Positions 13,771 through 26,600 of a stretch of 64,000 nucleotides of DNA are shown here, piece after piece. The stretch covers positions 105,245,283 to 105,309,282 of the forward strand of contig CM031858.1 of the NCBI GenBank assembly GCA_018697195.1, written 5' to 3'. The position numbers were made by a program, and so were the translations under genes. The notes below the pieces were generated by a model. That model had not been told where the DNA came from. It saw only the letters and a program-made list of their open reading frames with translations, and ran no database searches. The first letter of the stretch is position 1; every line of letters starts with the position of its first letter. This DNA comes from Certhia americana. Its lineage: Eukaryota; Chordata; Aves; Passeriformes; Certhiidae.

Positions 13771-16700
13771 AAGTTTTTGACTAGGGAAGAAGTTTGATAC
13801 ATGTTGATGTTTTAATACTTAAAACATGCATTTGAAACATTTCTGGATATGGACATATTTACTGAGAAGGTTCTTCATATATTGAACACATTGTGTTCCC
13901 ACACTGTAACCTCCAAAACAACAAATTCCAACTCTATTAGCACTCCTGTGTCTGACAGTCAAGCTAATTCAGAGTCCTTGAGTTATTTTTGAGGTAAAAA
14001 TTTCAGATAAGTCTTTCTCCTTACCTTTGTCAATGAAATTTAAAAATAAGTTAAATTATTAATTAAGATTAAATGTAGTAGCTGCATATGAATATGCTGG
14101 CAATTCTTCTATCAATTTTAGCAGAGACAATGTTTAAATTATCTCACCTCAGTGCCTGATAAACAATCAATGGACTTTATTTAATAGCTTCATCTCCAGT
14201 GCTAATTGTATCAATTTAAATTAAATTATTCTGATAGTTATTTCATGTACTTATTTGGTGATATGAGACCTCTGAATAGATATTATTGATTTGGGGCAAT
14301 CAGGCATCATCTATCATGGCTGTGAAGGCAAGAATTACATTTCAATAGTGGGCTATTATTTTCTGAATGTCTTTGTGGACAAATAGGGTAGGGGAAGCAG
14401 GATAATTAGGCACTTGCACTAATTTGTCTTCTTGATTTATAGGTATATGATTCCTGAAAATAAAATGAGGGCTACAAGGTAATCAAGAGAAGCAGGAAAT
14501 AGGTAAAACCTTGTGACTCTTTTAGCAGAATAGAAAACAATTCACGTGCTATCAGTTTTTAAAAGGTGTTTAGACAGCTGAAAGAACTACTTTGCTTCCT
14601 GATGAGATTTACAGCAGTGCCTAAAATGATTTTTGGACTGATTTTTTAGATAGAACTAGAGTAAGACCAAAAAAAAAAATAAAAGAGAAAGATCTTTCAT
14701 TGCCCCAAACTATAACTACTACACTAAAAAGAACCATTCAAAAAAAAAAAAAAAAAAAAATCTAAGATGTGTGACAAAGATAACTCTCATGCAATGTTCC
14801 TGAGGTGGTGGAGGTATAGAAACAACTACAGTTTTACAGAACATTTGAAGTTACAAGTAAGCTGAACAAAATCAATGAACTCATAAATCACTGTAGGCTG
14901 GATTCTAACGAGCAGTTCTTATTTTCTGGATGTTCCCGAGGTAGTTGACATACGAGTGCAACCTCATTTTGATCCCAGATGGCTAGAGAAAAATGGGATA
15001 ACAGTGAGATTTAGATCTCACCCCTCCAAGGAGGACGCCTGTTACAATCATGAATTGTGGCTCATACCAAATATATCCCTATACAGGCATTCACACATTC
15101 CTCAAAGTGTCCTGTGTGCTTCTGAGCAGAGAAGCCACTGATATAGATGCAAAAGTGCTTTCTAAGCAGTGAAACAAAGTTTTTCAATGAACTGTGTGAT
15201 GGGCACTGGGAGATGAGTCTGAAACTTGACAAAGCCATGCATAAGGAGTTGCTGGGTCTTGTCCCACAATGCCAAGACAACAGAGTTCTCAGTGCAACTA
15301 GAGGTAAAACTCACGTTAAGCACAGAAATATAACTTTGAAACAGACCAGTGATGTCTGGGAACATCTTGGGCAGGTGACAGCCGATAAGAGTTTTGAGAA
15401 GATAAATTTCAGACTGAGATCCTTTCATGCATTTGCCATTATGCAGATCATCATATATCTTTCTTTATATCTCTGTAAATCCACCTTCAAGGCCAGGCTC
15501 ATCGACCCTGGAGACAGCAGGCCCACAACAGCAGTTCAGGCATGACTGTGTTTTTGCATGGCTCTGCAAGCCTGGATATACACAGTCAGACAACACAGAA
15601 GGTTAATCTAGGCTGGCTGTTCATGGTTAGTGTGCAAGCTGCCTGTACAGAGAGCACATGGTAGAAAAGCAGGAGGAAGGCAGAGCATGCCATGTGCTTA
15701 CAGACACATGCTACATCTTTTAGAGCTTCATGAAAATCAAACCTTTGCAAAGTTGTGACAAATGAAGAATCAGCTAAAATCTTCGTTGTCAGTGCAAACC
15801 CCTATGCAACTGTCTATATTTACAGTAATTAATCTCACATGAATTATCTTTGATTGGTTTTAATTGCGCAGTTAGGCTGTCAACCAAAACACAAATATCT
15901 TATGAAATTTACTCAAGGTTTTAAAATTGAATTGATAAGGAATTTGACATTAATCTACAGCTTTTCTCATAAAAGTGAATGTATTCTCAGTGGTAAAAAC
16001 AATGCCTATTAACTAGGATCACTTTACTAGAAACCAGATGTCAAAAATGTAAGTCTTAGACAACCAAAAAGCAGAGCTACTTATACACCGCTGCAACACT
16101 AAATTAGTACAAGAATGAAAAGATATAATTTCATTATTATCTTTAGTTTAAATATAGTATATTTCCATTCTCAGATGCCTTTCAAACTTATCCTAAAGAG
16201 AAAAAAAGGGTATCTAATCTTGCTTTCCTAACTGCAAATATTTTGATTTTTAGCAATAAAAATGCCTGGCTAAGATCAGTGAATGTTTATACAGAATCTG
16301 AAGGAGGACAAACCGAAGGCACAGTCCAGTTATTCTTTTGAAGGAAAATTTTGTTCTTTATTTTGCATCTTGAGGCACTGGAAAGCCTTCTGTGGAATAA
16401 AATAACAAAGTAACTATTATACAGCGGCTACTCACTGCATAAAACTTGCTCTGTCCAATGCCCAGTTCTGCTTCCCCTTGATACTGATGTCATATTTTGG
16501 CACCAAATTACAAGAACCAAGGTCAGCTTGGTCTTCAGAGAATGCAAGGATGTCAGGAAAAGTGCTCCACACCATTTGAGTAGGAGAGAATGGGAACAGT
16601 GGATGGAAAGGAACTGTAGCTTTATAGTTAGGGTCACTTACTGCAAATAATGTAGTAAAAATTATTTTCTGATCTGTCATATGAGTAGGTGCAGTTCTTC

Positions 16701-19671
16701 TAACCAGTGGAGTCCATATCATTCCACTAAAACAGGGAGCAAGGAACATGAGCCGAAACAGTGATGTTTAGAGCAGAAAGACAAACTCTATGGTGGTGTA
16801 TTGCACAGTAAGGGGTTACAGGGGGCCTTTGGATGAGGAGTGATAAAATGAACCTACCCGGTTGTTACCCTCTGAATGACGAACTAAATGGAAAGCAAGA
16901 TTCCTGGGCCATGAAGGGCAAGAAATGAGACAATTGTGGGATGTTGCTTGCTGGAACAGGAGAATAAAACAGCTCTGATTATCCAGAGGCAGAGATCTGC
17001 AGTCACTTACGGAACAGAAGATTCTTCTGCTGATACACGGAGACAGTAAAAGAAACACAGAAAATGCACACAAGAGAGGTGTATGTGCTAATAGCATTGA
17101 TTGTCCATATCATTACAGCCTACATATTCATTACAGCCTCTGAACTACTCCTGCAGGACCCCTGAGGAGAACAATCCACCAGGGAGCTCCTCAGTGCACA
17201 GCTGGTACTGAACTGGCAGCACTTCCACCAAAGTTTCCACACAGAAGCCTGAGCATCAACTGGAACCAGCACACATGTACAATTGTTCCAGCCAAATTTC
17301 GTTTTTGATATGGAAATTAAATACTAACCACTCTTCTCCTGGGCTGAGAGCTCTGCCAACCATCAGCCTAGTGAGGACTTATATAGCAAAAATGTATTCA
17401 TTTTTGTGAGCTGAAGTTTTATCATGTGTAGAATGAGTCACTCTTTACTAGTGCAGTAATACAGATCTGCACTCTAATCACAGATTCCCATCTGTACCAT
17501 TTATTTGTGAATTTATTTTAAAATATTAAGCCATTCCAGGCACAATTTGAGTTTTTTCTGTCCTTCCATATTTTACCCTTTTTCGCTTCCTTTCCTTTTT
17601 CCAATAAATTTGTTTCTCCCCTTTTTGTCACCCACTTAGACTCTGCATTTTTCTTATATTCTAGTATTTTCCAGCAGCAAACACAAGACTAAGTCTATGA
17701 ATCATTGGGAAACCTAGACGTATCTGCTTCCTTTAGCATTTAGTGCTGTCTATCTTAAATTTACTTTTTATTAACAAACAAAAATTAGCATATAATTTCA
17801 TTGTTCTGGGACACTCAGAATAGATCTGAATTAAGGAGAATCAACCAAGAAGTTCCAAGAAAAATCAGAAAAAAACATCCCCATAAATCAGAAAACAAAG
17901 TCCTGTTGTTTCTCTAGTGTAAACTCAGTTGGCAGATTTGAGTTCTGGAACTCATTATGTTAAAGTCTGAAAGGGACATTATTTTACGCAAATTTTTATT
18001 TTAAAAATGACTTTATAATCACAAGGGTAGCATTTAAAGCTAAACTAACCTCATGCTTACTTACTAATGATTTTTTATAAAAGTGAAAACAGCATTATGG
18101 CAACTCAAACACAAATGTTACTCTGCACTTTAGACTACAAACAAAAGTCTCATTTAGCTAAAAGTGCCATTTAGCCACTTATCTACGTAGCATTGAGTTA
18201 GATTAGACTAATTCAGAAAAAATAACAAGAGTACTAGCAATATCAATATTCATGTCCTTAAAGGTGTTTTTATAATTTTTAGAGTTTGAATGAGAACAAA
18301 TGCAGCAGATGGAAAAACAAACTCAAATGGATGGTGCTCTATGAGTTATGAACCTCAGCCAGAGATAATGTCAAAATTTAGCTGACATTAAAAATCTCAT
18401 GCTACCAGTACCACTGCCACTAGCTTCATGACCAGACAAGCTACCTCTGTGACAAGGCAAATAAAGAGAAGCTATAAAGAAGACATTGCTGCAATTAAAT
18501 CACTCCACTAGTAAGCAGTCCACACACTAAGAAGTTAGATCATGCAAGGAAAAAGCAGACAGTTTTACAGCAAAACAAGTAAATATGAGCTTTTTTTTTT
18601 TTTTTGAAGCCATTTATTTCCACAGGCTCACAAACAGCTCCATGCACCAGCTTAAACATCAGTAGCTGATAGTCACAGCAGTGGGTTATCATACTTCTTA
18701 TTTATCTCTGTAAGGTTAAGAAAGGGTTAAGAAAGAAAAAAATTTGATTATTCCCTTGCTTGTTAATTACTAGGTGTTTGATAATTACGCAAAAATTGCA
18801 CAATGGGACAGCTCCCTGGCAGTGGAGAAGCCCCTTCAGCAAGGGTTCAAGCACGTTCTCTGTGGCAAGAGCAGGTCCAAAGCAAGAAATTCAAGTCATG
18901 TTCTTCATTTTCTTCAGATGTTCTTCATTTTGTCTTTCTGCTGATGGAGAAAAGGGGCACTCATCCATGAGGGACCACAGTCTGGACATCTGTGCAGTCT
19001 TGGAGCTTATTAGGGAATAGGCTGGGTTTAGCTATCTTTGTAAATGGATTGGCAAAATGAAATGTATGGCTCTACATCCCAAACTTGTGTTAATATAGTG
19101 ACTAAATGATTTGTGATTCATTCTTGTTCTGTGCTGTGTGAGGAAAGGATTTAAAAAAGATGCCAATATTTGGCCTTCTTTGCAAAACTAGAATGTATAT
19201 TTTTAAGTGAGAAAATACTAATGAGGCAAAAGGAAAAATAAAATATCAAAAAGTAAATGAAGAATTCTGATAATTCACTTCCTTAAAAATAAGAAGGAAA
19301 ATTAATAAAAATTTACCTTATAACCAAGATAGCCATCAGTTCTGTGAAACCACAGCAGCTGGAAAATGCTTTCCCCTTTCTGTGCATGTTGTTGAACCAG
19401 TCAGAGCTCTTACTTACAGTGAGTTGAAAAATGCTACATTTGAGAATACAGCTGTTATTGTTTTCAAATTTATAGACATACCTAGAGGTAATTGTGAACT
19501 ATTTGAGTGACTGCCATAAGCTACCCTGAAATGACTGGCAGCCTTTCACAGCAGTTACTCAAAAGGAAGTTATAACCCAAATACTAGCAGATGAACAATT
19601 ATGGGAATACCAGAGATGTCTGGAAATTACTTATTTTTAATTTTTCTAGAAGATTTCATCTGAAATGCAGC
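13771..19671. other. Intergenic, no gene recognised
   Basis: AT-rich DNA. It holds an A21 tract (14740-14760), a T14 tract near 18592, and two stretches dense in TAAT-type and CTTTGAT-type motifs (14150-14270 and 15775-15900) that could be regulatory but are unproven. The 132-codon ATG frame at 15147-15545 shows no recognisable domain. A signal-peptide-like frame at 16816-17097 on the minus strand was examined and rejected. Confidence 0.55.
14740..14760. repeat. Homopolymer A21
   Basis: Uninterrupted run of 21 adenines, preceded about 60 bases earlier by a second A-rich run (about 14669-14679). No element body ending in this tail is recognisable upstream, so it is annotated as a simple repeat only. 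Confidence 0.95.
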
Positions 19672-19735
19672 ACTGGAAGGGACCTCCTGAGTTACTGAAT
19701 CCAATTTCCTATTATCACTGCTGACAGAGTCAGAA
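19672..19735 (-). mobile_element. Weak CR1 LINE 3' fragment, antisense
   Basis: The stretch reads 'cactggaagggacctcctga' followed by 'ctgaatccaatttcctatta', which matches the reverse complement of the CR1 3' region (typically 'ggaagggacctc..agat..agtccaacccc..'). It is short and divergent and lacks the terminal octamers. It could be coincidental, but the block order fits an old CR1 copy whose sense strand is the minus strand. Confidence 0.4.
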
Positions 19736-22149
19736 ACACCATAATTTGGCAAGAACTCAATGATGGTAAACTGCCAGTCTCCCTGGCTTGGCATTCAGAG
19801 GGAAAAGCATAAGCAGGTACCAGTGGTGGCTGAATTTACTGAAAATGGCTGCTGAAAAGTAACAGTTTCTCATACTGGCAGGGAACTGGATTTTGCAGGG
19901 TTCAGCATCAGGATAAGGGTGGGGGAGCTCTCCCAGCAGGGGAGGGCTGAGAGTGGCTGGGTGCCCAAGGGCTTGGGGGTTAGAAGGTAAGAAGAACCTA
20001 AAGAGCTCCAGAACACAAGCTTAAGGGATAAGAAATACCTATGCATAAATTAATCGTGCTCCTCCTTAAAACAAATGTATTGATGAAAACAGCTCCTGCG
20101 AAGCCTCAGCTGTGTAGATTCCAAACCTTGAGGGCAGTTTCTGTCAATAGTCTGGTCCCCTGAGCCAGCACCACAAACTTCAATGCTGAATTTTAGTCTT
20201 GTACAGCTCAGAGCAAGATTGGATTTAGCTGAATCTTGAATGAAAGGCATGGTATATTCTTTGGGTAAAAATCCAGTAAAACAGCTTAGAGGATGGTAAC
20301 CCATCCATGCAAATTTAAATCAGTATCTAGAAGTCTATAGTGAGAGGGAGTTCCTTGTAAAGTGTTGAACCTTAAGGACTTGTTTTGGAGCTGTGAGGCA
20401 ATGAAAGGTCTCTCACCCTCAAGAGGAGCTCCCCAATAGCAGTAGTGTTTCCTGAAGTTCTCCATCTGCCAGGAAATGGGAGGGAGGGATTGTCGTGTGT
20501 GTGGCCCTGAGAAGTCCAGCTGGTGAGCCCAACAAAATTGAATAAACACTGCATTTTCTAGGCAGCAATATGCTTGAAAAACTTCTGAACATGCTGGTAA
20601 TATTTTCTCCAACGCCTCTTGGTAAGGCAAGTTTCCTTTCTGAGCATGGAAACGATAATTTTATCACTCTGCCCCTAAGGGCATAAAAAGATTTTTCCAT
20701 AAGAAAAAATCCCTGACTGCATCCCTTAGTGCAGGCTGGATCCACACCCTGGACTTCCTGCCTCAGAACCACGTTGGTGCTGTGAGGAAAGAGGAAGCTA
20801 TTGAAACTGGATGAATGGGCACCTACAATGACTTTATTTCTCACCTTCGAGCACAGCGCATCAGGAGCAGAATTGCTAATTGCTGAGAGCAGAGCTGAAT
20901 GCCAGCAGGCATCCAGGCAAGAGGTTGAGTCTCACTCTTGTATCTTGTCTATAACGAAAATTTTAAAAAATATCATTACACATTATAAAACTCCTCAAAA
21001 ATGAAGAAATTGTGATCTTTTGACAACATCTTTTTGTCACTTCCCTCTGAACTGTCAGAGGAGTCAAAATCTGATCTCCACATTAAGTCAAAAGGCCATC
21101 CCAAGGCAACTGGAAGATTTAATTTGATTAACAATAGATTCTTCTCAGTTGTGTTTTAATCAGCATTTAATTTTCTTTCAATGAAAAAGGAGAAAGTCTT
21201 ATGTGTCCTGGAATGCAGAAAGAAAGTGTTTATAACCTCTTGAGAGTTTCATTGATTAGTCTGCTTTCCTCAAGTGGTACCATAAGCCTCTGTTTTCATA
21301 TGGAAATGTACAGAAACATAAACATAAATGGACACATGCCTTATGGACACAGGAGGAAAAGAATAACAACAAAAATTGCAGACCAAGCATTTAAGGACAT
21401 TATTTTCTTCTACAGTACTGCTGTGCAAAGCAGTCTTGAAATCACAGCATAATCAGCGAAATATCATTTAGCGTAAATTGTTCTGAGACTTCACTAAATG
21501 TATTTGCTAAAAATCATGGCTAAGTAATGCAAAAAAAGTCACATCTTGTAAATAATGTATTGATCTGCTGATGGGCAACAATCATCTAATACATCATTAG
21601 ATAATGTGTCAGCCAACCACGTAATTGGTAGACTAATGAATACGATAGTTCATATATAATTTACTCAAAGAAACATGCTTTATTTCCCAGATTTAAATAA
21701 ATGATTCATCTAGATGTATTTGTTAGCTAATACAAATATCTTCGTAAGGTCCAAGTGAAAAAGATTTTCCCACTGCATTTGAACACAGTCTCTTTAGAGA
21801 GTTTAGAGCATATCTGACAATGCCTTTTTACTGGAAAAATGACCACAGATTACAAATGTACCTACATGCTTATATATTTCCATAAATTCGAGTGTAAACC
21901 ATCATCTTGGTGTTTTTTCCCCATCAGAAAGTCTCTAAAGAGTCAGCTCCATAACAAAATCCAATGTCTGTGGATAAATGTTCTAATTTGAGTAATTGCA
22001 AATCTTTATTTGAGCTCATTAGTATATTTGCACATGATTTCTCTATAAAATATAATCTCCAGTTTTTGGCAAATGCATCCAATGCAAATGGAGACCAGAG
22101 CAGAACATATGGTGGTGTTAAACTAAACAGCTTGATGGAACAAGGTGGA
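19736..22149. other. Intergenic, no gene recognised; motif-dense segment at 21.44-21.76 kb
   Basis: No protein or RNA gene seen. The minus-strand 141-codon frame at 20419-20844 has no recognisable domain. The segment 21440-21760 is dense in ATTA/TAAT cores and contains an exact inverted repeat ATCTAAT-5 bp-ATTAGAT at 21584-21602, making it a candidate cis-regulatory element. Confidence 0.5.
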
Positions 22150-22790
22150 CATTAGAATTGAGACAGGCAAGGAATATCAAGGACAACAAAAAGGGCTTTT
22201 AAAAGTACCTCAGCAGCACAAGGAAGATTAGAAAAAATGTGAGGCTGCTGCTGAATCAGATGGGGAGTCTGGTAATGGAAGACACAGAGAAGGTGGAATT
22301 AATGAATGTCTTCTTTGCCTCAGTCTTTCCTGCTGAGGATGGTCTTCAGGAATCCCAGACCTCAGAGGTAAGAGAGGAAGGCCGGAGAAAGTGAGACTGT
22401 GCTAGAGACCAACCAAGCAGACTTAATATCACTAAATCCATGAACCCTGATGGGATGCACCCATGGGTACAGATGGAGCTGGTAGATGTTGTTCCTCTGC
22501 CAGTCTCCATCACTGAAAAATCACAGAGAACAGGGGAGGTGTTCCATGACTTGAGAAAGGCCAAAGTTACTCCCGTCCTCAAAAATGGCAAGAAGGAGGA
22601 CACAGAAAACTACCAGTCAATCAGCCTCACTTCCAGTCCTGGAACGGATCATTCTGGAGGTCATCACCAAGTACATAAAAGAAAAGAAGCTCATTGGGAA
22701 TAGTCATCAGGAATTCACCAAGGGGAAATCATGTTTGACCAATCTGAGGATTGGTCATGCCATCTATGATGGTGTAATAGGATGGGTGAA
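22150..22790 (+). mobile_element. CR1 LINE ORF2 pseudogene fragment
   Basis: The DNA follows the CR1 ORF2 linker between the endonuclease and reverse transcriptase and the start of the RT domain. The order seen is: an AAGGAATATCAAGGACAACAAAAAGGG-like block, the 'gaggctgctgctgaatcaga' block, 'aatgtcttctttgcctcagt', 'aaccctgatgggatgcaccc', then 'aaactaccagtcaatcagcc' (NYR/QSISLTS) and 'aggggaaatcatgtttgacc' (GKSCLTNL). Several frames are needed to read it, so frameshifts and stops have broken it. It ends abruptly at about 22790 in the RT region, exactly where an antisense LTR begins; the expected remainder of RT and the 3' UTR are not found beyond the LTR. Confidence 0.85.
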
Positions 22791-23639
22791 TGAATTCAAA
22801 ATTTCTCAAATTAAGAGCAAAGCAGGCTTGAACTTAAAAGGAATAGAACTTTATTAACTAACACTAAAAGAAAAAAAGAAATCAGAATGAAATTTTCAAA
22901 ACACTTGTCTTCCCCCCACCAATTATTCACTTTTTACTCCAATGTAAAAAGACAAAACTTGGGATTCTCAGTCAGTTATCACCCTTAAAATAATCAGTTC
23001 TCAATTTATCAAGGAGAAAGGAGTCTCTCTTGGGTACCACAGATTTTTCCACAAGATACCAGTTCTCTTTCTTCCACACTCCACAACTGGTCCGCCCAGG
23101 AAGAAATGTTGCCATTGTGAAGTCCCTCCCACGAAACAGCCTGCCACAGCAGCTCATGAACCATATCAGTTTATTAGGGTACAGTTTAAGGATGCCTCTT
23201 CTAGTATAAAACAAGTTTTCTTCATCCCAAGCAACAGAGGTTATCTTCCCTCAATATGCGTAGGCTTCATCTTTAACTTCATTAGTCTTTCCCTGTTCAC
23301 TTTTCTCTAGCAACTCACAGCTATGTCTAGAACTCTGTATCTCTTTAAAAAACACTCTATAGGTTACAGGGTATTTAAGTCTATTCTCTATGGCCTCACA
23401 AGAGTAGTCCAACCTAACTATCCTAAACTATGACAGCTAAGAAGCTTCAACACACAACAAAATTATCGTACACATTTCCTACAAAAAACAAAATTAAAAA
23501 AACCTCCCAAAGTGCGATATTTTACTTGTAAACAGTGTTGATTAAATATTATCACAATATACTGTGTTATCTTTTTAAAACTGGTTGAGCTTAAATGGGC
23601 TCAGACCTGTTCCTGCTGAAAATGATGTGAAGCTAGAAA
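22791..23639 (-). mobile_element. Probable solo ERV LTR, antisense
   Basis: Read on the minus strand this segment has the organisation of an avian retroviral LTR. A CCTAATAAACTG-type signal lies near 23173-23184 and 'agttaataaagttctattcc' near 22845-22865, followed by a U5-like 'caagcctgctttgctctta', a phrase shared in type with the LTR at 32.2-33.1 kb. The left boundary begins TG. The hexamer ggtgaa lies just outside the left end (22785-22790) and again at 23640-23645, a possible 6-bp target duplication. The right terminus would then end AAA instead of the canonical CA, so that boundary is uncertain. No gag, pol or env is present. Confidence 0.6.
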
Positions 23640-26600
23640 GGTGAATTCATCCTTGCAATTTGTTTATATGTATAATACAAATTCCTATCCACACTACATT
23701 TTCACACAGAATGTTATAATTGGGAGAATTTGGGATTCATAGTCAAAGTTCTGGAAATCAGCATTATCTTTAACTTTAAAACAATACATTTAAAATTAAG
23801 TCTGCTCTGTTCAATCTGATTTCTTATTTCCTTCATACCTGAGTGGATGATCATGGAAGAAGCATAGCAGAAGTCACTTCACTATAGGTGTATTCTTTTG
23901 GAAAAATCTACTGCTGATTCACACGATAAAGGATCAAATTTTTAAAACTTTAATTAAATTAAATCACTTATTCTCTTTCTCTGAATGTCAAAACCATTTT
24001 CAATAACTCTGTGAGAATTTAATCTGAAACTATTATCTACCATGTAAAATTTCTGTGTGAGTTGATAATGTGTGGTAAGGTGATTAGTAAGTGAAATAAA
24101 CTATAAATAGGTTCACAGAAAAGCAGATATAAAAAAAAAAAAAATCCACACTTTTAAAAGTGAACTTTCACACTTCTTACTACACATTGTCTGAAAGAAA
24201 ACACATGCTACAATGCCAAAGCAGTGGTCATTGCAAATTGATGTGCATTTTAACTAGAACAAAGCACTGGGTACCCATTAACTTCTTTTATTTTAATTTA
24301 GCAGTAAAAGTTTTCATTATAGCCATTAGACAAGAGAGAAACCACTGGCATTAAAGTAAGAGAGAAAGCATATATAGAAATAAAATAAAAATGTAATATA
24401 CATCACAGGCACTGGCAAATGTGTATTAACAGAACTTAAGAACTTAGTTTTAAATAATTGAATTGGATTAATACAACTGAGAAATATATGAAAAAAAAAA
24501 TATAAAAATCCAGAGGGAATTCATTTTAGAGCTCTGCAGATGGAGGCGAACCCATGTTTAAATATATATTTTTTCCAATTATGGCTTCAGGAAATAAACC
24601 AATGTTGCTTTCACAGCTGTTTGTATATATTTGTAGCAATTAAAATTTCCCACAATTTCTTGAAATAATTGGTAGACAAAAAGGGCAGATAAATGTAAAT
24701 GTTTTCAGGCACAATAACCTGTTCTTTTCCTCAGTATGAGAATACTTCTTTTCTTGTATTTCTCAAATCTTAGCTTGAAAAAAAAGCATTTTGGAGCAAA
24801 CCTGGCCATTCCTTTCCATTCACTATTTTCAGTGTCCCGTTAGAAAATCATGACTTAGGTAATATATGGGGGGGGGAAGAAAAAATAATTAAGCATCCAA
24901 TCAACATTAGAATGGAAAAAAAAAATCCCTCTGAAGCCTAGGCTTACCCAGCTAGGTAAGCTGGGGCTTGTTGTTTTAATGTGATTCTTCTCCTGGATGC
25001 TGTTTAGAGTTTTAATAGGAACAAGGTTTGGAAAACAGGGCTTGGTAACAGTGTTGAGTGCTACAACCGATTTGCTTTTTGCCTGGTTTCTGCCTGGCCC
25101 TGGGAGACGGAACAGAAACCTGCCAAAAGACAGAAGTGACAGTATCTAAACCCCCGTTACTTACCCAGCCCTATCCATATCCATCCTATGGGAAGTGGGG
25201 TACCAAGGCTCCTCAGAGGATTCACACCATCCCTGAGCCTGAAAGGTTGGCCAAAGCCTGGGGATGGCAGTGCTTGCTCAGACTCCAGCATGCACCCAAA
25301 CACCAGATGATAGAGTCAAACCCTGTTTTCATCTTTCTCACAGAAATGTGAGTTTTAGCAAACCAAGTCAGCCCCAATACAGGGGGCTGTAATTAATTCT
25401 TCTTTCTGCATCCACACAATGCTATGTAGCATACAGGGCTCCTGACCTGTGATCCAGGCTCCTCAGACGATACTTTTATTCTGCTCATAAAAATAGCACC
25501 CACAAAGAAGACATAGTGAGCTCTGCTCATCTTGCCAGTTTAAGCTTTTCCCCTCAAGCAGGGCATACTTACTGTGTGATTCTGATATAGCAGAACCTGC
25601 TAAGAAATTCATCCTTCCATCACGTCCCTCCTTGAATTTCAGCTGATAATGTAAATATGTAGACAACACATATTCTAGCTCTGCAGAGACTCTGTTTTTA
25701 AAAGTATCAAATCTAATTCCTGCAACAGGAAGTCCACTTGCCTACAATTAGACTGAGCTGTCCTTCAGAGGGATCTGAAGGCCATTTTCCAAACAATCAG
25801 TGATTTGTGGTGATCTGGCTGTGAAGTTCTCCATTTTGCTGTAGTCAACAAAGTCCCCAGGATTCTGTGAAGCACTGAGGCCCACCTGCACAGAACAGCT
25901 TGCAAGACTGGGGCCTGGACACAAACAATAGCGGTTCTTTTGGCAAGCTTGAAAGACCTTCTTGTTGGCAGATTGAGGAAGCCCACGCTTCTCCTACTGC
26001 ACTGCCGTTGATCAGTATCAGAGAAGAGCATTAATCAAACATGCGATACCCTTATTTTTTCCAAATTGAAGTCTCAGGTCTGTGATAAGCGCTTCTCTTA
26101 ACACAACATTACATAAATATTATGCAACCACACTTCAAAACTGCTGTGTTGAGAAAACTGAATGATAATGAGTACTTTTTGGAAATGTTACTTCAGTCTT
26201 GCCCCTGTCTGGGCAGGAAAGACTGATCATGGTCATGGTGCTGCATGCTGCATCAGTTAATTTGTCTTTTTATCTGCTTTTGGCTCATACCTCACCTACA
26301 ACTTTGTGAAAAATGACAGAGTGTGAACATCTTGCCATTAATGGGCCATGTGACAGACGTCCAGCACAGCAGGCCAGGGAGAAGCATCTGAGTCTTGCAA
26401 ACTCTCCTCACTGCTAGATTTACTGATGGATGACAGAGCTCCATGGTGCTGACAAAGATGCTGACCTCACTTCCAAGCATGCTAGATGGTTTGCAGCTTA
26501 CAGCAGTGCATCCAGGACACAGGAGACAAGAACTAAGCATGTTCCTTGCAGGAGATGTGTTGATTTTCAAATATGGAATATGGTTCAGAAATGGTGAAAT

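Noticed and set aside
15147..15545. 132-codon plus-strand ATG frame
   Set aside because: No domain or homology recognised; length near what chance allows over 64 kb in six frames.
16642..17097. Minus-strand signal-peptide-like start (17097) ending at a strong GTAAGT donor, with a downstream exon-like interval 16726-16642
   Set aside because: Phases do not match: joining the two intervals gives a stop codon within a few residues, and no further exon or homology is visible.
20419..20844. 141-codon minus-strand frame
   Set aside because: Overlaps other similarly open frames in the same region and shows no recognisable motif.
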